64,000 bases of DNA from Lepus europaeus (GCF_033115175.1 NC_084832.1:16481342-16545341); one strand, 5' to 3'; shown: positions 12,661 to 26,052, counted from the first letter of the stretch. The notes: generated by a model not told the origin, from the letters alone. Numbers and translations: made by a program.

Positions 12661-14424
12661 TATGATCTATAAGAACACTGATCCCTGAGAGAAGGAAGGA
12701 GTAGGTGCCTTGGGGGGCAGCAGTGGTGACTAAAACCAGAAAGACTAGAGAACTGAAATCAACAGAATCTACACTCAGTTTTGCTTAGAGTTGGCCCTAT
12801 TTCAAGTAGGACCATGTTCCCATTAGGTAGCAATAGATTATCTGCCATTTTGCATTGTGGAAATGTACCCTCCACTATCCAGGCTAATCTGGAAGACTGC
12901 AGATCGCTGTACATAGTCATTACAATGACAGGCAGCTAATTCAATCTTCACTGCTAGGAAGATGCTATGGTTAACATCTCCAACTTTTTCCCTGTAGATT
13001 TTGATTCAGGGCACTTTACATATGCCCCAACTATTCCTCCCTGCAGTATCTAGATAAGAAAAACAATTGAGAATTAGTGGGAAAGTAGAAAGGATAAGGA
13101 GGGAGAGGAATAAGTAGTTATAAAAAGTGGTAAAAAATTAAATAAAATACTTCCACAAAATTTTAAGAAAGAACAGAACACTAGTTCAAGATGGATTATC
13201 TGATGATTTGTAACTCGGAGAGAAGTGAATGGCTTTGGTTCATCACTGAACAAAGGAAATAATCTGATTATGCAATAGAAATCATATGTTTAAATAGTGA
13301 AGATGGAATTTTCCCATACCATAAGTAGAGAACTATTAAGTATTTCCTATAGGAAGGAGACCACTCTGTTTACAGGCCATGAAGGGTCTGTAGCAGCAGA
13401 ATTTCATCACTATGTAAAAATTCAATTACTTTTAGATTCCATGTCCTTCTGTAGTTCCTCCAAAACCTTCATCTAGTCCCTAAGATTTTTAGGTTTACTG
13501 GCTTAAATAATTAAGAATGCCAACCACTACTAAAGAGCCATTAGATGTTTCTATGTAATAACCAGTCTCCAGCTCTAGTGAAAGGGAAGCTGAGCGCATG
13601 CTAGCAAACTCTTTGGGGGCAATCAGAAATTAATATGATATAAATATAAATAATACAATATTTGATGAGATTCTATAGAAGACATTGTCTCTCACTGAGG
13701 TATTGTTATGTTAAGGAAGTTTGGATGTAAACATGTAAAAACTGATTTAAGCTAAAATGACATCACGTGATCTAAAACAACATGATTAAAATATTTTAAA
13801 AGTAAAACATCCTTAACATAGATCAAGGGAAGAGGCCAATGCACTCATTCCAAGACCAGGCAGTTTCTTATACTAACCAATTTCCATGGGCAGGGAAAGG
13901 AGCAGGGAGCAGAGAAAGCAGCTGAAAACCTGCCAGAGGATAAAAAAATCCCATAATGAAATTTTGCTCATTCTAGGAGAAATGAAGTAGAATTAGATGC
14001 TTCAGTGATGGTGAATTCCAGAACCTGGGTCGCGTCCAGTAAATGAAGCTCTTCCATAATGTCAAATGCAAAAGCTATCTGATATCAACATATTGCGCTG
14101 AGTGTTTAAATTTCTATTCCTTTACACCAAATTGTTTGAAACCTTTGAGATAAAACTTCAATAAACTGGTGTTCCAAGCTTTTAATATTTCAGTCCCTGG
14201 AGCAAGCATGTCAGATTAATCTTCAAATTGCAGTGGGCAGAAAGAACATTCAACCAAATTCTTAAGCCCATGTCTCTCTCAAAGGATGTTAATAATGTAA
14301 GCAGTTTCATCAGCTATTAAGATTCCAAACTTTCCTAATCTTTAACTATATTACTATTTTTAAAGGGGGGGGGGGAGGAAAAGAATCATTCCATCCTGAA
14401 AGCAAGAGATGTTACTTGCTTAAT

Positions 14425-14500
14425 CTTTGTACCCACTTAACACACTACTAGGCACCCAGTAGGCATTTAACAAACGCTTTCTGAATGAGTTGATGAAATG
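14425..14500 (+). mobile_element. LINE-2 3' end fragment
   Basis: ACTAGGCACCCAGTAGGCAT followed by a CTTTCTGAATGAGTTGATGA end matches the terminal part of L2. It lies in HS6ST3 intron 1 close to the exon. Confidence 0.45.
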
Positions 14501-14899
14501 GCCTAGGGAGAGCACAAATCCTGCTGAGAACAGCATGAGTCCAGGTCTTGACACTGCTGGCCAACAAAGACCAGGTCCGGATTCAGGGTTATGGGGGAGA
14601 ACATGGATTTGCACGTGTACCTACAAAGCAGCATCAAAGAGATTGGTTCCTGAGCTGGGGAGCAGCCACTAAGGGAGGGGTCTCCAGCTTTCTCCAAGCC
14701 TGGAAAACTCCAGCCTCGATACTCCCAGCCCCACCTGCCTTCTATTGGGTTTGGGTTTCCACTCAGACCTTAAATGCAAGATTCCACCTCATCAGTCCCA
14801 GGTGCCCTGCCCTCTGGCCATTTCCCTAGGGTTTTGCCAGTGTCCACTCCCAAAGAAGCCACACCGTGTTAGGCACCAGGCAAGATATGCATGACTGCA

Positions 14900-16830
14900 T
14901 CAGACACCTTCGAAGGTGACAGGAGGGGTGGCGGGAAGCGGTGGGGGTGGGGGGGGACAGGGACGAGTTCAAGGCCTTGGCCCCATGCGCTGGACGGCGC
15001 GGGGAATCTCAGGCAGGCACGCGGCGCGCGGAATGGCCCGGGGCTGGGCCCTGGGGCCGAGGGGCAGGGAGGCGGCAGGGAGCGAGATGGGACAGGGCAC
15101 AGTACCTGGTGTGGCTGTGGTTGCGAGGGCAGTCTTTCTTCTCCATGATGGCCGGCACGCAGTTGGTAAGCTCCGTCCAGTCGGCGTGCAGCCCGCAGCT
15201 CCAGCCGGTGGAGAAGCGCGAGAAGAGCCAGGTCTCCTTCTTGCCGGGCCGGTGGCAGGTGCACTTCTTCTGTCCGGCTTTGCAGCTGCACGGCTGCTCC
15301 AGCCGGATGTTCTTGACCAGGTGCCGGCCGAACGTGGTGCCCCCGGTCTTCTGGATGTGCAAGAACACGATCACGTCGCGCCCTTTGATGTTGAAGTCCA
15401 CGAAGCGGGTCAGGTCCTTCAGGGTGAAGTTGAAGCGCGGCACGAAGCGGGGCAGCGAGCCGTTCTCGGGGGCCTCGGGGTCCGGCTCCTCTTCCTCCTC
15501 CTCCTCCTCCTCCTCCTCCGGGTCCGCCGGCTCCTCGTCCTCGTCCTCCGGCGCCGCAGCCCCCCGAGGTCCTTCGGGAGGTCCCCGGGGCGGCGGGGGC
15601 AGCTGGGGCCGCCTCTCCCACTCCTCCGGCGGCGGCTGCGCCCGGCGGGCGGGACTCGGGGCGGCAGGCGGGCGGGCCTCGCCGGCGCGGGGCTGCTCCC
15701 CGAAGTTGGTGCAGGAACTGGTGCAGGAGGGGGACACGTACTGGTACATGATGACCACGAAGAGGAGAGTGAGCACCGGCGTCAGCAGCCACTTGTTGAA
15801 CCTTTCATCCATGGTCCCGCTCTCAGGCCGGCAGGCGAAGCGGCGGCGGCGGCGGCGGCGCTGAGGGGCGCCTGCTCGCAAGTTTCGGGGACTCCGGGGC
15901 GCGGCTCGGAGCCCGCCGCTCCTCCATGCCCCTGGCGCCGGGGCGCGCGGCTGGCTGGCGGCCCCGCCGCACGCCGGGGCTGGCGGAGCCGGGGCCTGCG
16001 AGCCTCGTCGGGGCAGGCGGGCGCCGGCGCGCGCGGCTGCGGCTGCGGCGTGGGGATGCCCCGCGCTCCGGGGGCGCCCGGCTCGGCCCACTCCCTGCTC
16101 ACGCCCGAGCTCTCAGGCGACGCGGGGCATCCCGCCGCCGGCTCGCGGGCGGGCGGGCGCTCAGGCGCGGCGGAGCGGGGCTTGGGTCCTGCACCTGCCC
16201 GGGGCAGCCGGGCAGCCGGGCAGCTGCGACCGCGAGCGCAGGGGCTGCATGAGGCTCGCCAGGGCGCCGGCCAAGGGCGAAGGCGCAGTCCGGCCCCCGC
16301 CGCGCCCCCGGCCCCTCAGCCCGCGTGTCGCCGGGGCGCAGGAGCCGCGCGAGCGGACGGAGCCCGCTGCAAGTTTGCGGAGCAGCGCCGCGGCGGCCGC
16401 GGCGTGCGGGTGGGCGGGCGGCTCTGCGGGGCCGCCCCTGCCAGGGAGTCGCACTGCGCGCCGGCCGCTCGGCCCAGGCGCCGGCACGCAGACTCCACTC
16501 GCACACGCGGGCTGGCACCGCCACAAGCCGCCAGCCGGTGTGACGGGAGCCTTGCCACCCGCAGCAAAAAACCTGCCCTAGGTACGGAGCATGCGCCAAA
16601 GCCTTCCCCAGCCCCGGAGGAGTTTCCAGGGGAGGAGCCCGTTGCTCCGCGGGGCTCGGAGGAGGTAACTGGGGGTGGGAATCCCTCCAGCCCGGAGCGG
16701 GAGTGGTTTTGGCTGAAAGGCTGAGGTGCGGTGAGAAGAGGCCCCGAGTAGCGTGGCGCCAGCCCTGGGCTGAGAGACCCAGACGGCGGCGGCTTTCCCA
16801 GGCTGAGGGCGGACAGAAACCTGGCCGGCT
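14900..16830 (-). promoter_or_regulatory. HS6ST3: CpG island and TATA-less promoter region of HS6ST3
   Basis: About 1.9 kb is very GC-rich and dense in CpG, against AT-rich flanks on both sides. It covers the whole first coding exon and about 1 kb upstream of the ATG at 15812, including GCC/CGG runs just 5' of the start (15838-15862). No convincing TATA box is visible, so dispersed initiation is likely. The transcription start cannot be fixed from sequence alone. Upstream bases 15813-16830 probably hold the 5' UTR and core promoter. Confidence 0.85.
15106..15812 (-). CDS. HS6ST3: Heparan-sulfate 6-O-sulfotransferase 3, coding exon 1 (partial gene)
   Basis: This exon encodes the first 235 residues plus two bases of HS6ST3, a Golgi type II membrane enzyme that moves sulfate from PAPS to the 6-O position of glucosamine in heparan sulfate. 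The start MDERFNKWLL is followed by a signal anchor at residues 7-27. A Pro/Glu-rich stem (30-125) includes eleven consecutive Glu (99-109). The sulfotransferase domain begins near residue 128, with the 5'-PAPS loop HIQKTGGTT at 152-160. H164 in FGRH fits the catalytic base described for this family. The Cys-rich CSCKAGQKKCTC is at 175-186, and sequons lie at N117, N128 and N231. The ATG has A at -3 and G at +4. The reading frame is open upstream but has no other in-frame ATG that looks usable. The exon ends ...HSHT-AG followed by a GTACTG donor, as in the human two-exon gene. The human protein is 471 aa, so about half lies left of the window. The long acidic run and start separate it from HS6ST1 and HS6ST2. 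Confidence 0.97.
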
Positions 16831-17818
16831 TAATTTGCAGGGACAACACCTGCACCTGCCAGAAACTAGCGCCTGGAGCCGACTTCACGCGGCATGGCTG
16901 GGCCCTCAGGGGAAGAGGCGAGCCTGCCTCCAGGCCGCTTTAAGTTTCCACCCAAGACCTCCTGACCGGTGCTCAAGGGTCAGCTACAAACTCGGTGTCC
17001 AACTGTACAACTTTGTCCAGCCAGCTTCCCGGCCATCAGTAGTTACCCATGAAGCTCCTACAGTGTCTCAGGCTCTGTGTTCTGGGTACATTTCATTTCT
17101 TCAGGCACCAGTCCAGCCCACTACCATGCAGTACTTAGCAGGTACAAAGGATTTAGGAGTCACTTTGTAAAATTCGCTCTGCTAATATGCACTAAGCGTC
17201 TGTGGAAAGTAAAACCTACACGTATTTCATAACTTGTATTCAAACCTGTGTTTCTTAAGCCCTTGTACACCTATGTTTTTGAAATTTTTTTTTCAAATAC
17301 CTAGATTCTGAATGTACCCCAGCACCAAGTCGTGGCTAAATACCAACTTGTTTTTCAGATAACCAGTGGACGGATGGTTGTACACTGAACTTGGAGTAAC
17401 TGCCCCGCCACAACTCCAATATCCGCTTGCCCTGCTTTGTAGGCGGACAATGGTAGTGTGTTGAAGAGGGGGCTCTACAGTATGATACGTGGCCAGCTGT
17501 TGGCTACCCTGCCAGCCGCATCCTCCTGGTATTCTTCATTTTTATAGCAACCGCCTTCCCACCAGGCCTCCTCAAGGGCTCAGGCAGTACTTGTGTCTTC
17601 CTGAGGCACTGTGCTGTTCTTTATCAGCGTTTCCCCCTTGCAGCCATCAGGTAAGATCTGGATCTCTTTCAAGGGTGCTAAAAGTTGCCCATAGGAAATT
17701 ATTATTCTAGACAGGTGGGATTCTTCTCAAGGAAGCTTCCCTCCCCTGCTTCCTTTTCTGTTCAGCTTGATAAACAACCATACACTGTGCCCTTCCTGGT
17801 ACTGGAGAAGCCTGTATT

Positions 17819-17853
17819 TGTTTTGTGTTTTTTTGTTTTGTTTTGTTTTGTTT
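17819..17853 (+). repeat. (TTTTG)n simple repeat
   Basis: Five to six TTTTG-type units followed by AAAAAGGGGGTGGGGGTGGG. Intergenic, about 1 kb beyond the HS6ST3 CpG island. Confidence 0.85.
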
Positions 17854-18039
17854 TTTAACAAAAAGGGGGTGGGGGTGGGCTAGATGAAGCTCTTGCTTTT
17901 TTTCTCTTGCTTAGGTTTAAAGTGCCACTAATGGCATCACACTTCACTCCAAGGCAAGAGCTTGTGATAGAACAGAAACTCTATAAAGCCTGATAATTGT
18001 TTCCGGAATGGATCAGGTTAATGACGTTACTTATTGTGT

Positions 18040-18066
18040 GTGAGTGAATGTGTGTGTGTGTGTGCG
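18040..18066 (+). repeat. Short (TG)n tract
   Basis: TGTGTGAGTGAATGTGTGTG followed by TGTGTGCGCGTG. Short and interrupted. Confidence 0.8.
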
Positions 18067-20254
18067 CGTGCTTGCTTTATTCATCATCACTTTTATATGC
18101 TCCTATTTGAGAAATTTCTCATTCTCTGAAATTGCTTAATATCACATAGATAAATATAGCTTGTTAGCCACCCAAATAACTGGAGTGCACGTGGTAATTT
18201 GTATAGCAGAAAACACTTTCCTAGCTGTCGTCTCGTTTTCAGCTAAGAACTCGAAGATCCAAGAAGTAGAAAATACTATTTCAGAGATGAAGAAACCGAA
18301 CCAAGAAAAGTTAGGTGAAACCAAAGCCAGCATTAGAAACGAATGGCCCTGTAATACATTCAAATCACCACTGAAGAAATCAACATCATCGACAGAGATG
18401 GCGATTTTCTGTCTTCCCTCTTGAGACCCTTTGAGTCAACAGACAGAGGAGACAACAGAAATGCAGTAGGACAATTATATTATTTGTTCCTCTCCCCCCG
18501 GGGTTTATAGCAAAACTGAACAGTTCTACATCCTGAAGTATTTTGGCGCTTCATCTGTGAGTCTCCAGATAAATAGGGAAAAGACGGTAATGTGGTAACA
18601 TGTTTCTATCATTGTTAAAAGGAGAAATTGAAAAGAAAATAGTATGACAAATATAACATGCTGTTAACAAAATGCATAATTCTATAAATAAGTTCACCTT
18701 TAATACTTTTAAAGAACTTATCCCAGAAGATCTGGTTTTGTTTTCAGTAAAATAGTTAATGGAGTGCCACCATTTCCTTAAAGCTACCAGGTGGAAAATA
18801 ATTCACAGAATCAAGGCAATTGCATAGATAATTCAGGCCTGCACCCAAGTATTCATTTTTAACGATAGGTAACTGCTGTGTAAACACAGTCTGTCCCAGG
18901 TGTGGTCTCCTTGTTCCAGTTGTGGAACTTGGTGTGAACCTAATCAAAGCTCTGAAATCGTGCAATAAACAGGCTTTCCTATCTGCAGGGGCAGACCTTA
19001 CATTCGGAGAAAATGAAAAGGAAATTTCTAAAATTGAATGCTCTCCAGGTAAAAAGGAAAAACATGTTTGCATTCAGCCTACTATAGTCACTCCATGATG
19101 ACACCAGCTGGCAATTGTTTCTGGCTAACAGATTGCAGCTACTATGATTCCAACACAAATTATTAAAATAATAAAAATAATATTTTCAAAGAGTTTTTTT
19201 TCCACTCCCTTTGCCAGTCTAGCAATGAGCTTAACACTATCTGTGAGGCAATTTGTTCACCTAATTTTATGCCTTAATAAGCTTTACTACAATTATTTTC
19301 CTACCTGATTCTTTCTAAGGCCTTAACTTCAGCACTGTTTCCTCACTTCTTTTAGAATATTCTCAAACCTGTTAACAACATTGCTCTCCCCCAGGATTCA
19401 AACTTTTGATTAGAACAGTCCTCATTTAATCAAGTTCAATTGGGAGATAAAATTGCATCTCAACTTCTCCATTTTCCCTTTGGTGCCAGAAACTGCCTTT
19501 GAGAATGCTGAAGAAACCCTGGAGAGATTAACAATCCAAACAATCACAGAGAATAGTTTTATATCCTCTACATTTGCACACATGAATTTATATATATGAA
19601 TCTCCTTCAGTTCAGATGAAAAACAAAATAGATTATGTAAGTCATTGGCAGCATGAATATCTCCTTCAAGAATAAAAAGTGCTCCTCTTCTCTGAAATGA
19701 TTTCAGTTTTGTAAGCAAACACCACTCCTCATCCCACCTCCACCCCAAAAGAGTTCCAAAGGTTTGCTGTTTAGCAAATTGTCAGCAAAGTGGTAGCTTT
19801 GTTTGTTAAGCAGAAGGGTGTGTTTAGTCAGGGCAAACTGCAGGAAGAATTGTGATATACACTGAATGTGTCCCAGTTCACTGCATGATTGTAACTTTGA
19901 GGCAAACATGACCCTATACACTGCTTCCCATAAAATTCTATTTATATGAACACTTCCTTCTTTGCTGTATAGTATTACACTCCTCGTGTACCATAGAAGG
20001 CAGCCTATAATTGAACCATGGAAACTATGTTTTCTTTATGCTATAGTTTATAGTTCAGGATGAATATAATATAATCAGATGCATGCATCTTTTCACAACA
20101 AGGTATTAATTTGTCTCAAACACAAACTTGTTTAGAACTTACTCTATACTGAGTAATTTTTGAGTGCTTTAGAAACATCATCAAGCAAGACCTTATTGGA
20201 CCCTGTTTTCCTGTATCTTACACTCCAACAGTGGAAAAATAAATGAAGGAATAA

Positions 20255-20870
20255 ACAAGATTCAATCATTTAGTCCAAAAATATGTATTGAGCTTCTGCT
20301 TTATAACAGATACATTTAGTTGCTTGGGATGCATTGGTCAACAATAAACAGTAATTCTTGCCCTCAAGAGTCTAAATTCCAACAGGATAAGGCACTAAGG
20401 AAGAAGTTAAATAATGGGAGGTGGGTCATGTCAGGCCTTGTGGACCATTGTAAGAATTTTACTCTAAGAGGAATAAGAAGCCACTGAAGGATTTGAGCAG
20501 TTTATAGAGAGTCATTTTGGTGGTTTTCTTGAGAATAGACTGTGAAAGATCAAACATAGAAGAAAGAAAACAAGTAAGTGGCTGTTCCAGTTACCAAATG
20601 ACTTGAGAGTGGCTCTGACCAAGAGAGGGTGGTAGCTGAGATGGTGGGAAGTAGTCAGATAGCCTGCATTTTCAAGATACAGCCATCAGGGATTAACTGG
20701 AGGACTGAATATAAGTATAAGAAGGAGAGTGGGATCAAGGGTGACGCCAAGGTTTGGAGCCTAAGAAATGAACAGCAGGGTCTCCATCAACTGGGGAGGT
20801 CAAGTAAAGTCCTTACAAGCACTAGAGGAAAAATAAGCAAGCTGGTGTGATGTGAACTAACTAGCAAGGG
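20255..20870 (-). mobile_element. LINE-2 fragment
   Basis: On the plus strand the blocks run in reverse-complement L2 order: TATTGAGCTTCTGCTTTATA, a CAGGCCTTGTGGACCATTG block, AAGCCACTGAAGGATTTGAG, GGTGGTAGCTGAGATGG and GGGTGACGCCAAGGTTTGGA. It is old and diverged. Confidence 0.65.
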
Positions 20871-21059
20871 TAAGGAGAACAGGACAGTTCTCTCTAATGG
20901 GCAGTCAGAATATGTCACGTAAAGGCAAAGGGGCAGAGTCCTGAAGGCTTGGAACAAGCAAGCCATGGCTAACTTCCCACAGATGTGCTTTCGAAGCAGA
21001 ACAGCCAGCCAAAGGTCTGGAGTGGGAAACAGTTTATGGGAGGGGAGAAGGTGGCGTTT

Positions 21060-21330
21060 GAAGGCAGAGAAAGGGCATTAGAGAGGGAGGCTGGGGGAGA
21101 TCAATCCAGGTCATGATAGTGGATGCAAAGTAGAATTTTAAGCAAGGAAATCACATAACTGACTCGTTGTAAAAGCTCACTGGGTTCCATGAAGAATGGT
21201 TTAGGAAGGGTAAGAGTGAAGTCAAGTAAACCATCCAGGAGGCAAGAGCAGTTCTCTAGGCAAAATATGTTACAGGCTTGGGCTAGGGTGGCAGCAGTAG
21301 GGAAAATAATTCACAGTCGTGAGTCCAAGA
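21060..21330 (-). mobile_element. LINE-2 fragment
   Basis: It has the same reverse L2 order as the neighbour at 20255: a TAAGCAAGGAAATCACATAA block, then CCATCCAGGAGGCAAGAGCA and GGGCTAGGGTGGCAGCAGTA. It probably represents a second partial copy. Confidence 0.55.
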
Positions 21331-22295
21331 CTTGGTTTGGAAAGACGTAACCTTCATTTTCTAATAGCAGAGCAAGACTGCCTTTAAAACAGAAGGAATG
21401 GAAAGCATCTTTCTTAAGTTAATCCAGTCACTTCTCAGTTAACCTTTGTCTTTCACAGTCGTCCAGTCATGGTCCCCTGCTGCTGCTTTGCTGTGCCCTA
21501 GAGTTTTCTAAGCTGTGGCATTTTTGTGGTGTCTTCACACTGACTGAGGCCATGTGATCTGTGTTGAGTTTCCTTTTCTCACTCCCCACCCCTCTGTGCC
21601 AGGTACAGTTAGTCCCACCTAGGTTCAGGTGTGACTCTTGATTCCTGCTGGGTCTTCTGCTGCCTTGTTATAACCTCAGCTGGGATCTTCCTGAGCTCAT
21701 CATCTTCCTTACCTGGAACCCTTTCTGTTTGTCAGCCTTCATTTCTTTGACAGCCTTTTATGAGGACTTTGTTAGTCATCCATACTACTGATCTTCAGTG
21801 CCATCAGATCCAGCACTCACTTTTATTTATAAATATTTGAAATAATTCATTTAATAGTTTCAAAGTAAGCATTATAGATGAGAACCTAACTACACAAATG
21901 ATTTCTCAAAAGTTAACATGATGCCCTAATTCTGATGTAAAGAAAATACAAAATGAAGGTAAACAATAAAATGCTATCTGTTGTTATGTGAACATGGTCA
22001 AACCTGAGTAGAGTTGAACACATAAAGAAATCCTTTCATACTATTGTCTCCTAAATATCTAAAGTTTGTGGATATAAGAAAAAAATCAGAACCCATTTCT
22101 TTCTTATAAAAAATAAAAGAGCAGGAGTGTTAGTGGATACCACAATCAAAAATAGTGATACAATTACTTAAAAATTGATGTACAATTTTTAAAAAGAGAG
22201 ACTAGCCTTCACTAAAATAGGAATCACACACCACAACAAATCGCAGATTTTGGAGTAAATAAAGTCAGAAGTGATAGTCTCACAAAAGAACGGGG

Positions 22296-22296
<1 letters not shown>

Positions 22297-22331
<35 letters not shown>

Positions 22332-22610
22332 GGCAGAAACAGAGATCTTCCATGGTTTAGTTTACTGCTCAAATCCCCACCAAAATAGGGGCTGGGCCAG
22401 GCTGAAGCCAAGAGCCAGGAACTCAACATGGGTTTTCCACGTGGGTGGCAAAAGCTCACACATGTGAATCATCCTCTGCTGCCTTCCAGGGTCTGCACTG
22501 ATACAGAGCTGGAGTCAGGAGTCAGAGCCAGGAGTCAGACCCAAACACTTCTGACACGGGATGCCAGATATCCCAGCCAGCATCTAATCCAACAGGCCAA
22601 GTGCCTGTCC
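22297..22610 (-). mobile_element. Old C-repeat SINE
   Basis: A T-run of about 32 bp, ACAGGCAGAAACAGAGATCT, and a CCAAGTGCCTGTCC right end. Heavily diverged. Confidence 0.7.
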
Positions 22611-23079
22611 TGGGTTCTTTCTAAATACCAAATCAAAATGCTGCTCTCTAACATAAAATATCTCAGAAAACGTACCTTCTGTGTTGGAATCCTACCAAAC
22701 ATCAAAGCATAATTCAACTTCTGAATGGAGGGGGATAACTGAAAGCCATGTGAATGCAGAACAATGATATCATTGCCCACACAAAACAAACGTCACAGAC
22801 TGCCCATCATTGGGAGGTGTGTATGAAATATCCAAGCACACTACAGACCCTCCCCATGGCATTGATGCCACTTCCACTGAGAATCTGGTAATTCCCCTGT
22901 CTTTCTCCCTTTCAAAATAAGCTGGTTTGGAGAAGATTAAAAAGGCTAAAATCAGTACACAGTTTTATCTCCTTCAGTCCTCAAAGTTTGGCTTTTGAAA
23001 GGCAATGCAATATTTTAGAACTCAAAAATAATGCCTTTTTTTTTCTTTTAAAAAGTCTGATTTTGCATTTGGAAGTATA

Positions 23080-23720
23080 GTTAGTAGCAGTGCTCTGGTG
23101 TGAACCAGGTAGTCTTATTACAGAGATGGAAAGAAGTGACTGGGTCCAAGATAGATGCTGAAAATCAGGTCAACAGGATTTGCTGTAAGACAGGGTAGGG
23201 GAGTGAGCTAAGAGATGAGTCAAAGGTGACTCAGGTTTGTCTTTCAAGCTCCTTGAAGGCTACAATTCCATTTACTTAAAGGGGAAAATGAGAGAGAAAC
23301 CGGTTAGGAGGTGTGGGGGGGAGAAGATCAAAGGATGAATTCTGAGTTTTGCTTTAAATAAGTTAGATTTGAGGTACTAATTATACAGTCAAATGGAATT
23401 ATCAAATAAATAGCTGAATATAGTATCTGGAGCCCAGGTATGAAGTCTGGACAGGAGATAAATGTATGGTGGAATGCACAGCAGTGAATAATTTGGGAGA
23501 AGTGGTGGAAGACTTAGGAAGCAATTGCAATGGTCCAAGAGAGAAATTAGACCATAAAGACAAGGAATAGACTGAAAAAGCAGAAATTTGAGAAATATTC
23601 CAAAGGTAAAATCAATAGAATTTAGCTAGAAAGTATGAAGGGATGAGAGAAGAAGAAAATGAAGCTGATTCCAGTGACCTAGCTCAGAGAGCTATTAGAT
23701 GATACTGGAATTAGTATGGG
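23080..23720 (-). mobile_element. LINE-2 fragment
   Basis: It has CAACAGGATTTGCTG, then GAGTCAAAGGTGACTCAGG, TTCCATTTACTTAAAGGGG, a GATCAAAGGATGAATTCTGAG block, and AGTTAGATTTGAGGTACTAA, all in reverse-complement L2 order. Confidence 0.6.
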
Positions 23721-26052
23721 AGTCAAAGTACAAAGGAGTGGGTGCAAAAATCAGTACAGATAATTGTTAGTTCTCAGCATATTAACACGTTTGCATTTTT
23801 AAAATGGGTTTGAGCTTCAGAACATTTACATTTCTTTTTAAGAAAATAAGTTTTAAAAATATGCTTTAATTTTTCTGCAGCTAGACAGATAACTTTAGTT
23901 TAATTATTAGCTTTGGAAAAAAAAAAGTCTAAGTAGAAGCACATTTTGGAAAAACTATTTTCTCTTTCCTAATGTTTCATATGATAAAGCAGGATGCAAA
24001 CCTCCTTGTTTCCACATTGGCAAATGAATGTCTTTCTCTCTCTCTCTCTTCCTCCCTCCCTCCACAGAAATGAATATTTTTTAATCATAAGAAATCAGGC
24101 TCTAAGAGGAATGTTGGGTAATTTTCCTTTGCTCCCCTAAGATGGCATTTTTCAACATTACAGATCTGAAAGATCCCTGAGTGTAGACTTTAAGTAGGAT
24201 ACTTGTTTGCATAAAGCATGTAGCACGGTGCTTGGCACTTAGTAGTCACCTGAAGAAATGGCCTTTGAATACATTAAGAAATAAATATTTTCTCTCTTTA
24301 AATTGCCAAATGAGTTTCCACCAAACCCGTGCTAACATGTGCTTAGCTTCAGAAGCCTGACATTTCTTGCTTACATTTTATCTAAGGTAAAGTGAGCCCT
24401 GACTCCCTTGGCAAATCATTCAATGTGTTCCCACTACTGATAACAGCCTTTTTAGGATGACCTTTTGCAACGTTTAGACTGATGTTCCTGGTGAAATGTC
24501 TGATGAATTATACCACACAAAAGCAAATTTCTATTACATATATATGAATACCTGAATTCATTTATAAAACAGACCGGTCACCTTGTCACGGAAGCATATT
24601 AGCTATCTGACAAAATTATTTTTGCCCTGTCACAATGGTTATTAAAGAGAGTCATATCATCTTTAAAACCTTTATAATTGTTTCTCCCTTTTTTCCCCCT
24701 AAGGAATCAGAAAGTAAATACAATTGTCTTCAGAGCATTCTCTTAAAGCTTTGAGTTTTGCTTAATTTCATTCTTTCTCAAAAAGGCATATTCTAAATGT
24801 AAAAACATCAACATTTAATGTAGCTACAAACCTGCCCACCAAACCTGAGCCAACATCCTACCTACAGTTTCATCAGTGCCTGTATTCAATTAATTAACAT
24901 ATTTGTTTTTAAAATCATGCTGTGAGACTAATGGTGTTTTATACAATTGATTAGCAATTGTACTCCAGACCTCCAAATTCAATATACTTTGTTGCCCAAA
25001 AAGCCATTCCAAAGCCATTGTTCTTTCATTTATTCCTCCCTCCATGGAATGTAGATGTTTACCCATCATTCATTCCTTTGAACTTCTCTTGAGCATTTAA
25101 TGCTAATTCTTCGCAACTATTGTTAGTTAAATGTTATTCTTGTGATTTTATAAGGCAGTTATAAACCATTTAAATATTTAAAGCTTAGGTGCTTAAGTAG
25201 TAAATGCCAAAACTTATTCCCATGAAAAAGGTAAATTGAAACATGTCTTTCTGGGTCTTTGTTGTGAGAAGTTCTATTTGCTAAAAGCACAAAATCACAG
25301 AGCAGGAGAAAATGATCATATGTTTCCCACCATTGTTAGTTATCTAAATTAAGTGTGAAGCAAGAGGTGTGCGGTGCACTTAATTTGGCTTTGCCTGTGA
25401 AGAGTGAAACAAATACTAGAAACTCGACCCCTGTTTTTCCTTCAGTCTGTCTAACTAGTTCCTGTTCTCCCAATTCATCTCTGCATGTCATCTGTCTAGA
25501 TTCTACCATCAGCTGCCTCTTCTCACTACCACCAAGGCACAGGTCCTGCATCCACTGTGTCTTCCCCCTCTACACACACACACATACTTTCTATTCCTAG
25601 TAGTCTTCTATTAGGAAAACATGTCCCTATCCTCTTCACCTGATGATTCAACATTCAGCTGAGTCAGCTCATCTTAAGTAAGGAGATTTGAATGCTCAAC
25701 AATTTCTTCCAGGTAAAGTTCATTATCCCTTCACTGTTGAGCCTTATAATTATGAAGTTCTATTATCATATTGTGTATATGTTTATATGAATACCTCTTG
25801 TGGAAGATTGTGAGCTCTTTGTGGAGAGGCTGTGTTGATTATTGATATCTGTTTTGATCTGGCTGTGGTAGGTAGAATTCCAGGACGATTCTCAGTATGA
25901 GCCCATCCTGTGGAGTGTGGGAAGAAACTGTAATTATATTATATTACATGGCAAAGTGGAGATAATCCTAGTTAGACCTGATCTAATGCCATAAGTCCTA
26001 TAAAAGCATAAAATTTTCTCCAGCAAGTTGCTGAGAAAAGAGCTAGAAAAAC

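Larger units (their letters stand above)
1..15105 (-). other. HS6ST3: HS6ST3 intron 1 (5' part, runs out of the window)
   Basis: This is intronic sequence downstream of the donor at 15105-15104. It holds the solo LTR at 1099-1757, C-repeats at 2069, 3027, 3393, 5241 and 12117, an inverted-repeat element at 4874, MIR fragments near 7720 and 12465, and L2 scraps near 2561 and 14425. I see nothing recognisable in 1-1098, 5574-7719, 7931-10340, 11000-12116 or 12660-14420 apart from short simple repeats and a 43-codon open frame near 6000. No further coding exon is evident. Confidence 0.85.

Noticed and set aside
15813..16091. N-terminal extension of HS6ST3 upstream of the ATG
   Set aside because: The frame is open but starts only at GTG. 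The ATG at 15812 has a strong context and matches the known family N-terminus.
14916..16724. 602-codon open frame on the plus strand across the HS6ST3 exon and promoter
   Set aside because: It begins with GTG, lies antisense to a confirmed exon and spans a CpG island where stop codons are rare because of base composition. The low-complexity Ala/Arg/Gly/Pro content fits a shadow frame.
18161..18424. 87-codon plus-strand frame with a Lys/Glu-rich middle
   Set aside because: No recognised domain, no splice or promoter context and no flanking similarity. The length is within chance for AT-rich sequence.
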